DNA of 64,000 bases from Magnolia sinica (GCF_029962835.1 NC_080574.1:21364001-21428000); one strand, 5' to 3'; positions 35,079 through 48,489 are shown, counted from the stretch's first letter. A program made the numbers and translations. The notes: a model not told the origin generated them from the letters alone.

Positions 35079-35239
35079 CATTTATATGATGAAATGAAAA
35101 AATAAAAAATTTGTGATATTTCCTGTTAAATTGTGGAAAATTAAAACTGCCTAGATTCTTGATATATTGCAATATTATTATTTAGTTATATTTTTTTGAG
35201 GAAGTATAAAAAGATTTTAAAAATCTTGGGGATATTTGT

Positions 35240-35490
35240 TACATAGGTTATAAGTGGAGTGTGTGTACTGACATGGTTGTGTACTAACAAGCTGATCCAC
35301 CTCTCTTGGTGGGATTATGAATGTGAATTATCAGGCCTAACAAACTATCAAGTGTTTTTATTTTTTTCTTATTCTTTTTTATACGCACCCATACCACATG
35401 GGCACTCGATCTCAGGGTTGAAACAGAATCTGTCCACCGCTATGCCGTAGAGCTAGACCCAGAAACGTGTGTAAAAAAAAAAAAAAAAAC
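35240..35490. repeat. SINE-like or eroded repeat with A-rich end
   Basis: Ends in 'ccagaaacgtgtgtaaaaaaaaaaaa' and shares 'gtgtgtactgac' and 'actaacaagctgatcc' phrases with the tail of the SINE at 35.9 kb, but lacks recognisable Pol III boxes. Probably a fragment. Confidence 0.3.
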
Positions 35491-35839
35491 TGCCTTTTCT
35501 TTATCATCATTATCACCGTAGCCTTTCACTCAGAAATTACAGGTGCAGTTTTATGATCGTGAATTTATGAAATCTAGCCATTGGCCTGGAAGAAAAAAAG
35601 AAGATTAAATCAGGGATATTAAGGGTCTGGTTGGTTAGGGTATCCGGCATAATTGGGAATAAGTCTAATCCTGATTTTGGTGGGCCCCATGCCCTCACTG
35701 CTGGATTTGCCACCTGAAAGATGGGGCTGCGTACTCGCCTCTCAGACTACGGCCCACGTGATAAGATAATTGGACGGTTAAGATAAATTGATTAATATGA
35801 AGCTATCAAATGAGAGGGCAACCTAAATTTTAGATATAT

Positions 35840-35995
35840 AACAACCTGATCCATGGCTCAAGTGGTAGATGGAGTGAAAGATACCTCGTTTCGACAATGA
35901 GGTCTTGGTATCGATCCCTAGTGAAATGGCTAACAGTGAAGTGTGAACTGACAGTGGGGTGTACTAAAAAGCTAACCGGAAGAAAAAAAAAAAAC
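35840..35995 (+). mobile_element. tRNA-derived SINE with 15-bp target duplication
   Basis: A box ATGGCTCAAGTGGTAGA and B box TGGTATCGATCCCTAG at tRNA-like spacing, a short body (aactgacagtggggtgtac) and an A-rich tail. It is flanked by AAATTTTAGATATAT (35825-35839) and AAATTTTAGATACAT (35996-36010), which differ at one base. The near-identical duplication implies a fairly recent insertion. Confidence 0.85.
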
Positions 35996-36038
35996 AAATT
36001 TTAGATACATTGAATCTACACGGTTGGTTCCACGGACG

Positions 36039-36730
36039 TGGATTATGTGGTGACCCCAACATGTAGCTCTAGGTGGTGTTGGGAGTCGCAAGGTTTGATT
36101 GGGACACGTGCTATTGTCAGGGATGAGACTCACATAAAGCCTGTTTGGAAGTTTTTAGGTCAAATTCTTTTTTTACAGCTGCAAGTAGCCCTATCAAATC
36201 CCGCCATATCCTAACACATGGAGTTATGGTGTTTGGCAGATGATATTAGATGGAATTAAGTGGGATAGAATTGCATTGGTTCATGTGCAAACATTTGAAG
36301 AGTATGGGAAAGGTTGGGATTAGGTGGGATGGAATGCATTTAGTCCCATGGAATTGCATTTGGTCCCATGCATGATTTCCGTAGATTTTGAAATCCACTA
36401 CACATGGGCCCCACATTGACGCATGCATTTATCCATGTCGTCCATCCATATCATTCTGGTTATATATATGTACAAGTGAATGACATCCATCATGAATTTG
36501 ATCCGTGGTTTACAATTCCATGGTCCACCAAACATGAATTTGTGTAATCGAGTGTAATCATGTAGCAAAAGTTTTATCCTAAACATGGGATTGGATGGCT
36601 ACAACAATACCATGATATTTCCTAACATGCAATCATTGTGCAATTATGATGTTAATCCCATCTAATACAATTCAATACCATTCAATTCCACGGACCAAAC
36701 ACTCCGGTGTTGGGGTCATCACACAATCCG
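36039..36730. mobile_element. Inverted-repeat element enclosing a MITE (family B)
   Basis: The 22-bp ends are inverted copies with about 19 matches: left GGATTATGTGGTGACCCCAAC, right GTTGGGGTCATCACACAATCC. Inside, 36138-36706 carries MITE family B: 'gcctgtttggaag' at one side, 'gaccaaacactcc' at the other, and internal blocks 'ggaattgcatttggtcccatg', 'gccccacattgacgcatgc', 'tcctaaacatgggattggatgg' and 'gcaatcattgtgcaat'. These blocks recur at 49145-50108. Confidence 0.5.
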
Positions 36731-36739
36731 CATCCTCCA

Positions 36740-37190
36740 CCTGATGAGTGACTAGATCACGGGCACTTGGTATTGAAATCTAATGAAATTCGTGTGGGCA
36801 GAGGTGAACCTCGATGGACTCAAGTGGCCTACATGCACGATATCTTTTGTGGGACATACATAAGCCATGGATTTGTGAAGATGGTCCGTTCAAACTGAAG
36901 CTAGACTGGTGTAAATATTCGGTTTTGGCATTTTACTAAAGAGTATGATGTTTAGTCATATTTAATTACTTTCAGGCAATAATTTTCTACATTTATCAAT
37001 TGTCAATTGCTTTCATGTTCTCCTTCATACACAATCTTGCATCATTCAGCTTCCTAGGACTCCAAAGAAAATTCAATATGAGAGCTTGCATACACAATCA
37101 TGCATCATTTAGCTTCCTTAGGAATCTATCAAAGAAAATTCTATTTGAGAGAAGACAAAGTTTAATATAATCTCATAAAATTAATGGCAT
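36740..37190. other. Spacer without recognised features
   Basis: A phrase (tacacaatc.tgcatcat.tagcttcct) occurs twice, about 60 bp apart, near 37027 and 37090. Otherwise nothing seen. Confidence 0.4.
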
Positions 37191-37194
37191 TTTA

Positions 37195-37600
37195 GGTATG
37201 TTAGACCACCTACACTCAAATTTTGAAATTAAAGTATACGTGATGATTATTTAATCAAATACTCCTAAATACTTCAAAATTAGTCTCAATTGTTAGCTAG
37301 TTAAAGAAAAATTTTGAAAAAAAAAGAAGAAGAAAACATGGAGAACATAAACAACTAATGGATATTGAAATTAAAGCTCTAGCTACATATTTTTTCATTT
37401 AAAACATGAAGAACCAATAGATTCATAATTATTTAACATTGATTTAACATAATATCAACAAAAAAAAGAAAAAAGAACTAAAAATTAAAAATATTGAACA
37501 AATTGAACATATAAGATATGTTGATACTATTTGTATATTTCATATCACACATGTGAAATACAAAATATATCAACCGATATCGTCGATATTTAAAAAATTG
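37195..37600 (-). repeat. Dispersed repeat R2, intergenic copy
   Basis: Same block order as the intron 6 copy: 'cactcaaattttgaaatta', 'cttcaaaattagtctcaatt', 'catgaagaaccaatag' and 'atcaaccgatatcgtcgata'. Confidence 0.6.
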
Positions 37601-38365
37601 AATAAAATTACTTGCCAATAGCCACTATTCTAGTGCATGTAAGGAATACTCTTATACAGTAACATGCATCACTCTTATGCAACTGTCCAAGTTCAAGCAC
37701 CTCATATGCACAAGTGCCATAATTAATCTTTAAGCACCATCACATGCGTGAATGTATCACAATCTATATTAAATGCTCCACAAGTGTCACAATTCATCCT
37801 CCCATTACGAGAGATTTTACAAACAAAAAATAAGACAATTAGTCGCAATAACAAATCTATACCTGTCAATAGACTGACTAAAAAATTCAGGTGGTTTACT
37901 TAGCAAAGGAGCCACACGTAAGGTAAATGTGGACTGAACTATTTTATTTTCTTGCTAACCATCTATTGTCATAATACATGTGTGGTCTACCTGATGAGTC
38001 AATTGGCTAAAGGGATTTTTACTCTAACCTCTACCTGTAATTTAAAATACCTGCTTCTATGAAATTTAAGACCATACGCCACTCTTTTCCTTCTAAAGTA
38101 AGAAAACCAAACATGTAAATCCACATGGAGACAAGTCACACGTGTGTACGATCGGATTGACTCATCAAGAGATCCTCTTGTACAGAAAGAGGTTTGCTAG
38201 TTCTGTATCCCACCTACATGGAGCTATGATGGTCCCTACATGATGTAGGGTCTAGATCTTACATACGTAAATCGCCAACATGCAGCAATCCCTCACGCGA
38301 TGTATGGTCTAGATTTTAAATAGTTATATGACCATTCACCATTTCACTCACGTGAAACCAGATTA
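37600..38365. other. Spacer before the satellite array
   Basis: No gene or element recognised. Confidence 0.4.
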
Positions 38366-38369
38366 CAGA

Positions 38370-41300
38370 GGCTGTTGCACGAGATCGATCGTAGCTAAGT
38401 TATGGTAAAATCAAAATATGGTAGAGCAGTGTCGTGAGATACCATCAGGGACCGTCCATGGAGTCGGCCTCATTAGGGACGGTCAATGTTTCCAAAGTCT
38501 GTTTATTAGAACACTCCAACCATCCTTCATGATGTTTGGTTGAATATATACATCAAACGTACGTCTTGATTTTAACCTTTGAATTTAGACCGTCTTTGAT
38601 GAGTCTTAACTTGTATGATGGATAGAAAACAAATAAAATATGTTGAAGTTGCATTATTTCAGTCATTTGAAATTTAGCTCTTTTGTTTGAAAAATGAACT
38701 GTCAGTATAAGTTTTGTCGTAATTAATGGGTTGCGATATTCAATTTGAAAATTTCCCAGGCATTCCTCGCTCAGCAAGCCCTATCATATAAACAGTTTTT
38801 GTCATTGAATAAAATATAAATTACGATGAATAAAAACCATGATGCATCATATTGCAATACATAGTAAACCTCTCAATTCACCTGCATATCATTAGTTTGT
38901 TTTATTTTATAGTCTACTTAAATGCCATTGACAAAAGCTTCAGCAAACTGCTAAGGTGAGGAATGCTCATATCTCACATCCTAGTTCCATGCAATTCCCA
39001 CCTAATGGTACCACCGGAAATCAATGGTGATTAGGTGGGCCACACGTTGATGGGGTACATGAGTTTTGACTTTCGCCATCGAAGTTAGGTTATAGAGTAG
39101 TGTGGTGAGATACCATCGGACACTGTCCATGTAGAAGACCTGATTACGATATATGGTTAATATTTCAAAAGCGTGTATTAAACATTGAATACATCAAACG
39201 TCATGATTTTAACCTTTGAATCTGGATTATCTTTGATGAGTCTCAACTTGTATGATGGGTAGAAAATAAATAAAAAAATGTTAAATTGGATTATTTCAGT
39301 CATTTGAAATTTGACTCTTTTGTTTGAAAAATGAGCTGTCAGTATAAGCTTTGTGTAATCAAAGGGTTGCGATATTCAATTTGAAAATTTCTTCAGGCAT
39401 CCCTCGCTCAGCAGGCCTTATCGTATAAACAGTTTTTGTCATTGAATAAAATATAAATTTCGATGAATAAAAACCATGATGCATCATATTGCAATACATG
39501 GTAAACCTCTCATTTCACCTGCATATTATTAGTTTGTTTTATTTTATATTGTCTACTTAAATGCCATTGACGAAAGCTTGAACAAACTGCCAAGGTGAGG
39601 AATGCTCATAGATCACGTTTTAGTTCCATGCAGCTCCCTCCAAATGGTACCACCGGAAATCATTGGTGATTAGGTGGGCCACACGTTGATGGGGTACATG
39701 AGTTTTGACTTTCGCCATTGAAGTTAGGTTATAGAGTAGTGTGGTGAGATACCATCGGAGACTGTCCATGTAGTCAAACTGATTACGATATATGGTTAAT
39801 ATTTCAAAAGCGTGCATTAAACATTGAATACATCAAACGTCATGATTTCAACCTTTGAATCTGAATTATCTTTGATGAATCTCAACTTGTATGATGGGTA
39901 GAAAATAAATAAAAAAATGTTAAATTGGATTATTTCAATCATTTGAAATTTGGCTCTTTTGTTTGAAAATTGAGGTGTCAGTAGAAGCTTTTTTGTAATT
40001 AAAGGGTTGCGATACTCAATTTGAAAATTTCTTCAGAAATCCCTCACTCAGCAGGCCCCTGTCATATAAACAGTTCTTGTCATTGAATAAAATATAAATT
40101 TCGATGAATAAAAACCATGATGCATCATATTGCAATACATGGTAAACCTCTCATTTCACCTGCATATCATTAGTTTGCTTTATTTTATATTGTCTACTTA
40201 AATGCCATTGACGAAAGCTTGAGCAAACTGCCAAGGTGAGGAATGCCTATAGCTCACGTTCTAGTTCCATGCACCTCCCTCCTAATGGTACCACCGGAAA
40301 TCAATGGTGATTAGGTGGGCCATACGTTGATGGGGTACATGAGTTTTGACTTTCGCCATCGAAGTTAGGTTATAGAGTAGTGTGGTGAGATACCACCGGA
40401 GACTGTCCATGTAGTCAACCTGATTACGATATATGGTTAATATTTCAAAAGCGTGTATTAAACATTGAATACATCAAACGTCATGATTTGAACCTTTAAA
40501 TCTGGATTATCTTTGATGAGTCTCAACTTGTATGATGGGTAGAAAATAAATAAAAAATGTTAAATTGGATTATTTCAGTCATTTGAAATTTGGCTCTTTT
40601 GTTTGAAAAATGAGCTGTCAGTATAAGCTTTGTGTAATTAAAGGGTTGCGATATTCCATTTGAAAATTTCTTCAGGCATCCCTCGCTCAGCAGGCCCTAT
40701 CGTATAAACAGTTTTTGTCATTGAATAAAATATAAATTTCGATGAATAAAAACCATGATGCGTCATATTGCAATACATGGTAAACCTCTCATTTCACCTG
40801 CATATCATTAGTTTGTTTTATTTTATATTGTCTACTTAAATGCCATTGACGAAAGCTTGAGCAAACTGCCAAGGTGTGGAATGCTCATAGCTCACGTTCT
40901 AGTTCCATGCACCTCCCTCCTAATGGTACCACTGGAAATCAATGGTGATTAGGTGGGCCACACGTTGATGGGGTACATGAGTTTTGACTTTCGCCATCGA
41001 AGTTAGGTTATAGAGTAGTGTGGTGAGTAACCATTGGAGACTGTCCATGTAGTCGACCCGATTACGATATATGGTTAATATTTCAAAAACGTGTACTAAA
41101 CATTGAATACATCAAACGTCATGATTTTAACCTTTGAATCTGGATTATCTTTGATGAGTCTTAACTTGTATGATGGGTAGAAAATAAATAAAAAATGTTA
41201 AATTGGATTATTTCAATCATTTGAAATTTGACTATTTTATTTGAAAAATGAGCTGTCAGTATAAGCTTTGTGTAATTAAAGGGTTGTAATATTTCATTTG

Positions 41301-44300
41301 AAAATTTCTTCAGGCATCCCTCGCTCAGCAGGCCCTATCGTATAAACAGTTTTTGTCATTGAATAAAATATAAATTTCGATGAATAAAAACCATGATGCA
41401 TCATATTGCAATACATGGTAAACCTCTCATTTCACCTGCATATCGTTAGTTTGTTTTATTTTATATTGTCTACTTAAATGCCATTGACGAAAGCTTGAAC
41501 AAACTGCCAAGGTGAGGAATGCTCATATATAGATCACGTTCTAGTTCCATGCAGCTCCCTCCTAATGGTACCACCGGAAATCATTGGTGATTAGGTGGGC
41601 CACACGTTGATGGGGTACATGAGTTTTGACTTTCGCAATCGAAGTTAGGTTATAGAGTAGTGTGGTGAGATACCATCGGAGACTGTCCATGTAGTCGACC
41701 TGATTACGATATATGGTTAATATTTTAAAAGTGTGTATTAAACATTGAATACATCAAACGTCATGATTTCAACCTTTGAATCTGGATTATCTTTGATGAG
41801 TCTCAACTTGTATGATGGGTAGAAAATAAATAAAAAATGTTAAATTAGATTATTTCAGTCATTTGAAATTTGGCTCTTTTGTTTAAAAAATGAGCTGTCA
41901 GTATAAGCTTTGTGTAATTAAAGGGTTGCGTTATTCCATTTGAAAATTTCTTCAGGCATCCCTCGCTCAGTAGGCCCTATCGTATAAACAGTTTTTGTCA
42001 TTGAATAAAATATAAATTTCGATGAATAAAAACCATGATGCGTCATATTGCAATATATGGTAAACCTCTCATTTCACCTGCATATCATTAGTTTGTTTTA
42101 TTTTATATTGTCTACTTAAATGCCATTGACGAAAGCTTGAGCAAACTGCCAAGGTGTGGAATGCTCATAGCTCACGTTCTAGTTCCATGCACCTCCCTCC
42201 TAATGGTACCACCGGAAATCAATGGTGATTAGGTGGGCCACACGTTGATGGGGTACATGAGTTTTGACTTTCGCCATCGAAGTTAGGTTATAGAGTAGTG
42301 TGGTGAGATACCATCGGAGACTGTCCATGTAGTCGACCCGATTACGATATATGGTTAATATTTCAAAAGCGTGTATTAAACATTGAATACATCAAACGTC
42401 ATGATTTGAACCTTTAAATCTGGATTATCTTTGATGAGTCTCAACTTGTATGATGGGTAGAAAATAAATAAAAAATGTTAAATTGGATTATTTCAGTCAT
42501 TTGAAATTTGGCTCTTTTGTTTGAAAAATGAGCTGTCAGTATAAGCTTTGTATAATTAAAGGGTTGCGATATTCCATTTGAAAATTTCTTCAGGCATCCC
42601 TCGCTCAGCAGGCCCTATTGTATAAATAGTTTTTGTCATTGAATAAAATATAAATTTCGATGAATAAAAACCATGATGCGTCATATTGCAATACATGGTA
42701 AACCTCTCATTTCACCTGCATATCATTAGTTTGTTTTATTTTATATTGTCTACTTAAATGCCATTGACGAAAGCTTGAGCAAACTGCCAAGGTGTGGAAT
42801 GCTCATGGCTTACGTTCTAGTTCTATGCACCTCCCTCCTAATGGTACCACCGGAAATCAATGGTGATTAGGTGGGCCACACGTTGATGGGGGACATGAGT
42901 TTTGACTTTCGCCAAACCAAGTTAGGTTATAGAGTAGTGTGGTGAGATACCATCGGAGACTGTCTATGTAGTCGACCCGATTACGATATATGGTTAATAT
43001 TTCAAAAGCGTGTACTAAACATTGAATACATCAAACGTCATGATTTGAACCTTTAAATCTGGATTATCTTTGATGAGTCTCAACTTGTATGATGGGTAGA
43101 AAATAAATAAAAAATGTTAAATTGGATTATTTCAGTCATTTAAAATTTGGCTCTTTTGTTTGAAAAATGAGCTGTCAGTATAAGCTTTGTGCAATTAAAG
43201 GGTTGCGATATTTCATTTGAAAATTTCTTCAGGCATCCCTCGCTCAACAGGCCCTATCGTATAAACAGTTTTTGTCATTGAATAAAATATAAATTTCGAT
43301 GAATAAAAACCATGATGCGTCATATTGCAATACATGGTAAACCTCTCATTTCACCTGCATATCACTAGTTTGTTTTATTTTATATTGTCTACTTAAATGC
43401 CATTGACGAAAGCTTGAGCAAACTGCCAAGGTGAGGAATGCTCATAGATCACGTTCTAGTTCCATGCAGCTCCCTCCTAATGGTACCACCAAAAATCATT
43501 GGTGATTAGGTGGGCCACACGTTGATGGAGTACATGAGTTTTGACTTTCGCTATCGAAGTTAGGTTATAGAGTAGTGTGGTGAGATACCATCGGAGACTG
43601 TCCATGTAGTCGACCTGATTACGATATATGGTTAATATTTTAAAAGCGTGTATTAAATATTGAATAAATCAAACGTCATGATTTCAACCTTTGAATCTGG
43701 ATTATCTTTGATGAGTCTCAACTTGTATGATGGGTAGAAAATAAATAAAAAATGTTAAATTGGATTATTTCAATCATTTGAAATTTGGCTCTTTTGTTTG
43801 AAAATTGAAGTGTCAGTATAAGCTTTGTGTAATTAAAGGGTTACGATATTCAATTTGAAAATTTCTTCAGAAATCCCTCGCTCAGCAGGCCCCTATCGTA
43901 TAAATAGTTTTTGTCATTGAATAAAATATAAATTTCAATGAATAAAAACCATGATGCATCATATTGCAATACATGGTAAACCTCTCATTTCACCTGCATA
44001 TCATTAGTTTGCTTTATTTTATATTGTCTACTTAAATGCCATTGACGAAAGCTTGAGCAAACTGCCAAGGTGAGGAATGCTCATAGCTCACGTTCTAGTG
44101 CCATGCACCTCCCTCCTAATGGTACCACCGGAAATCAATGGTGATTAGGTGGGCCACACGTTGATGGGGTACATGAGTTTTGAGTTTCGCCATCGAAGTT
44201 AGGTTATAGAGTAATGTGGTGAGATATCATCGGAGACTGTCCATGTAGTCAACCTGATTACGATATATGGTTAATATTTCAAAAGCGTGTATTAAACATT

Positions 44301-47300
44301 GAATACATCAAACGTCATGATTTCAACCTTTAAATCTGGATTATCTTTGATGAGTCTCAACTTGTATGATGGGTAGAAAATAAATAAAAAATGTTAAATT
44401 GGATTATTTCGGTCATTTGAAATTTGGCTCTTTTGTTTGAAAAATGAGCTGTCAGTATAAGCTTTATGTAATTAAAGGGTTGCGATATTCCATATGAAAT
44501 TTTCTTCAGGCATCCCTCGCTCAGCAGGCCCTATCGTATAAACAGTTTTTGTCATTGAATAAAATATAAATTTCGATGAATAAAAACCATGATGCATCAT
44601 ATTGCAATACATGGTAAACCTCTCATTTCACCTGCATATCATTAGTTTGTTTTATTTTATATTGTTTACTTAAATGCCATTGACGAAAGCTTGAGCAAAC
44701 TGCCAAGGTGAGGAATGCTCATAGCTCACATTCTAGCTCCATGCATCTCCCTCCTAATGGTACCACCGGAAATCAATGGTGATTAGGTGGGCCACACGTT
44801 GATGGGGTAGATGAGTTTTGACTTTCGCCATCGAAGTTAGGTTATAGAGTAGTGTGGTGAGATACCATCGGAGACTGTCCATGTAGTTGACCCGATTACG
44901 ATATATGGTTAATATTTCAAAAACGTGTATTAAACATTGAATACATCAAATGTCATGATTTTAACCTTTGAATCTGGATTATCTTTGATGAGTCTTAACT
45001 TGTATGATGGGTAGAAAATAAATAAAAAATGTTAAATTGGATTATTTCAGTCATTTGAAATTTGACTCTTTTGTTTGAAAAATGAGCTGTCAGTATAAGC
45101 TTTGTGTAATTAAAGGGTTGCGATATTTCATTTGAAAATTTCTTCAGGCATCCCTCACTCAGCAGGCCCTATCGTATAAACAGTTTTTGTCATTGAATAA
45201 AATATAAATTTCGATGAATAAAAACCATGATGCATCATATTGCAATACATGGTAAACCTCTCATTTCACCTGCATATCGTTAGTTTGTTTTATTTTATAT
45301 TGTCTACTTAAATGCCATTGACGAAAGCTTGAACAAACTGCCAAGGTGAGGAATGCTCATATCTCACATCCTAGTTCCATGCAGCTCCCTCCTAATGGTA
45401 CCACCGGAAATCATTGGTGATTAGGTGGGCCACACATTGATGGGGTACATGAGTTTTGACTTTCGCCATCGAAGTTAGGTTATAGAGTAGTGTGGTGAGA
45501 TACCATCGGAGACTGTCCATGTAGTCGACCTGATTACGATATATGGTTAATATTTCAAAAACGTGTATTAAACATTGAATACATCAAACGTCATGATTTC
45601 AACCTTTGAATCTGGATTATCTTTGATGAGTCTCAACTTGTATGATGGGTAGAAAATAAATAAAAAAATGTTAAATTGGATTATTTCAATCATTTGAAAT
45701 TTGGCTCTTTTGTTTGAAAATTGAGGTGCCAGTATAAGTTTTGTGTAATTAAAGGGTTGCGATATTCAATTTGAAAATTTCTTCAGAAATCCCTCGCTCA
45801 GCAAGCCCTATCGTGTAAACAGTTTTTGTCATTGAATAAAATATAAATTTCGATGAATAAAAACTATGATGCATCATATTGCAATGCATAGTAAACCTCT
45901 CATTTCACCTGCATAGCATTAGTTTGTTTTATTTTATATTGTCTACTTAAATGTCATTAATAAAAGCTTGAGCAAACTGCCAAGGTGAGGAATGCTCATA
46001 GCTCAAGTCCTAGTTCCATGTAGCTCCCTCCTAATGGTACCACCGGAAATCAGTGGTGATTAGGTGGGCCACACGTTGATGGGGTACATGAGTTTTGACT
46101 TTCGCTGGTGAGATACCATCGGAGACTGTCCATGTAGTCGACCTAATTACGATATATGGTTAATATTTCAAAAGCCTGTATTAAACCCCTCCAACCATTC
46201 CTCATCATGTTTGGTTGAATACATCAAACGTCATGATTTTAACCTTTGAATCTGAATTATCTTTGATGAGTCTCAACTTGTATGATGGGTAGAAAATAAA
46301 TAAAATATTTTAAATTGGATTATTTCAACCATTTGAAATTTGGCTTTTTTGTTTGAAAAATGAGCTGTCATTATAAACTGTGTAATTAAAGGGTCAGAAT
46401 ATTCAATTTGAAAATTTCTTTGGGCATCCCTCGTTCTATAGGCTCTATCATGTAAATAATTTTCGTCATTGAATAAAATATAAAATTTGATGAATAAAAA
46501 TCATGATGCATCATATTGCAATGCATTGAGATGTGTGCATAAACCTCTAATTTCATTTGTGTATCATTAACTAGTTTTATTTTATATTGCCTACTTGAAT
46601 GCCATTGACAAATGCTTAAGCAAACTGCCAAGGCAAGGAATGCTCCTAGCTCACATCGTAGTTCTATGCTGCTTCCTTCTAATGGTACCACTGGAAATCA
46701 ATGGTGATTAGAACTTGATTCGGAGGGCCACATGCTGATGGGGTGCATGAGTCACAGTGTGTTTGACTTCCACTATCGAAATCAAGTTATAAAGTAGTGT
46801 GGTGAGATACCATCGAAGATTGGCCATGTAGTCAGCCTCATTACGATGGTTAATATTTCAAAAGCATGTATTAAACCACTCCAACCATCCCTCATGATGT
46901 TTGGTTGAATACACTAAAAGTCATGATTTTAACCTTTGAATATGGATTGTCTTTGATGAGTCTCAACTCATACGATGGATAGAAAACAAATAAAATATTT
47001 TAAATTGGATTATTTCAACCATTTGAAATTTGGATCTTTTATTTGAAAAATGAATTGTCACTATAAACTTTGTGTAATTAAAGGGTCGAAATATTCAATT
47101 TGAAAATTTCTTCGGGCTTCCCTTGTTCTACAGGCTCTATCATATAAACAATTTTTGTCATCGAATAAAATATAAAATTTGATGAATAAAAATCATGATG
47201 CATCATATTGCAATACATTGAGATGTGTGTGTAAACCTCTCATTTCAATTGTGTATCATTAGCTAGTTTTATTTTCTACTGTCTACTTGAATGCCATTGA

Positions 47301-48120
47301 CGAAAACTCGAGCAAACTGCAAATGAGAGGAATGCTAATAGCTCACGTCCTAGTTCCATGCAGCTCCTTCCTAATGGTACCGCAAGAAACCAATGATAAT
47401 TGATTGGGTACATGAGTCATGGTGTGTTTGACTTTCGTTGTTGAAGTCTATTTATAATTCAGTGTGGTGAGATACCATCAGAGACGGGCTATGTAATCGG
47501 TCTCATTATGGATGGTTAATATTTCAAAGTTCTGTGTATTAGACCACTCCAACCGTTCCTCATCATATTTGCTTGAATACATCCACCTTCATCATTTTAG
47601 CCTGTGAATCTACATTGTCTTTGATGAGTCTCGGCTTGTATGATGGATAGAAAACAAATAGAATATTTTAAATTGGATTATTTCAGCCATTTATAGTTTA
47701 GCCCTTTTGTTTGAAAAATGAGCAATTACTATTAATTGTGTGATTGAAGGGCTGTTATATATATTCAATTTGAAATTATTATTTTTCTAGGAATCTCTCG
47801 TCCAAAGGAGCTTATTATATAAACAATTATTATCATTGAGAAAAATATAATTTTTGATAAATAAAAATCATAATGCATCATATTGCAGTACATCAGGATG
47901 TATTCAAGTAAACCACTCGTTTCATTTGTGTTATTAACTAGTGTTATTTTCTACCTGTCTACCTTAATACCACTAGAAACAGCTTGAGTGCAAATTGCCA
48001 AGGCGAAGAATGCTCATAGCTCACATCCTAAGTCCATGCAGCTCTCCTATCGGTATCCATGGAAACCAGTACTAGGACTGTTGATTTTGTAGGCTACAAG
48101 TTAATGGGCTACATGTGAAA
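38370..48120. repeat. Satellite array, about 15 tandem units of about 639 bp
   Basis: Following the marker GGTACCACCGGAAATCA, units begin at 39007, 39646, 40287, 40925, 41577, 42205, 42843, 43482, 44121, 44759, 45397, 46036, 46684 and 47376 (the last diverged), with a partial unit on the left and a decayed one near 48.05 kb. Most spacings are 638-641 bp. Inner units are nearly identical, while the left partial unit and the last three to four on the right are much more diverged, as expected if homogenisation acts mainly inside the array. Each unit contains GTGGGCCACACGTTGATGGG and GTATAAACAGTTTTTGTCAT. No open frame is conserved between units, so it is not a gene family. AT-rich. Confidence 0.95.
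39646..45397. repeat. Higher-order repeat: three satellite units per period (about 1.9 kb)
   Basis: Units at 39646, 41577, 43482 and 45397 are of one type (CAGCTCC before the marker, AAATCATTGG after it). The two units that follow each of the first three are of another type (CACCTCC or CATCTCC, AAATCAATGG). The pattern B-A-A therefore repeats three times, with spacings of 1931, 1905 and 1915 bp. Three of the four B units also share TTGA(G/A)GTG(T/C)CAG and CTTCAGAAATCCC where A units have ATGAGCTGTCAG and CTTCAGGCATCCC. Confidence 0.8.
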
Positions 48121-48244
48121 ATCACAGTGATTGGCAAAAATCTCAACAGTCTTAGTGAGCTTTGCTGGTTGAATGTGGACTGTTCCTCTTGTTGCCCTTT
48201 TAGACCACTGATAAGATGGATTCAATCGATGCATTATTAGTGTA

Positions 48245-48485
48245 ACGAGAGGTCGTTCTACCTGGGTCCTTACTCATGCCTCAATGGTAGACTCTCAAGA
48301 GTTTCAACACTAGGTCATGGGTTACAATATCCACTGTGGTGAAATTCCACTGTGGTATGAGTGTGTGTTTTAAAAATAAAATTAAAAATAAATAAATAAA
48401 TGATGGTAGTTGAATATGGTGAAATTCTATTGTGGTATGAGTGTGTATAAAAATTAAAATTAAAATTAAATAAATAAATGGTGGT
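48245..48485 (+). mobile_element. SINE-like sequence with duplicated tail
   Basis: A tRNA-like A box (CATGCCTCAATGGTAGA) and a weak B box (TGGGTTACAATATCC), then 'gtggtgaaattccactgtgg', 'tatgagtgtgtg' and an AAAT-rich tail. The last about 80 bp (gaaattc..., tatgagtgtgt, AAAT tail) occur twice in tandem, at about 48341 and 48421. Confidence 0.5.
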
Positions 48486-48489
48486 GGTT

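Noticed and set aside
38370-48120. Satellite array as a tandem gene family or CRISPR-like array
   Set aside because: Units are 639 bp, directly adjacent and without spacers; no frame is conserved among units, and the context is eukaryotic.
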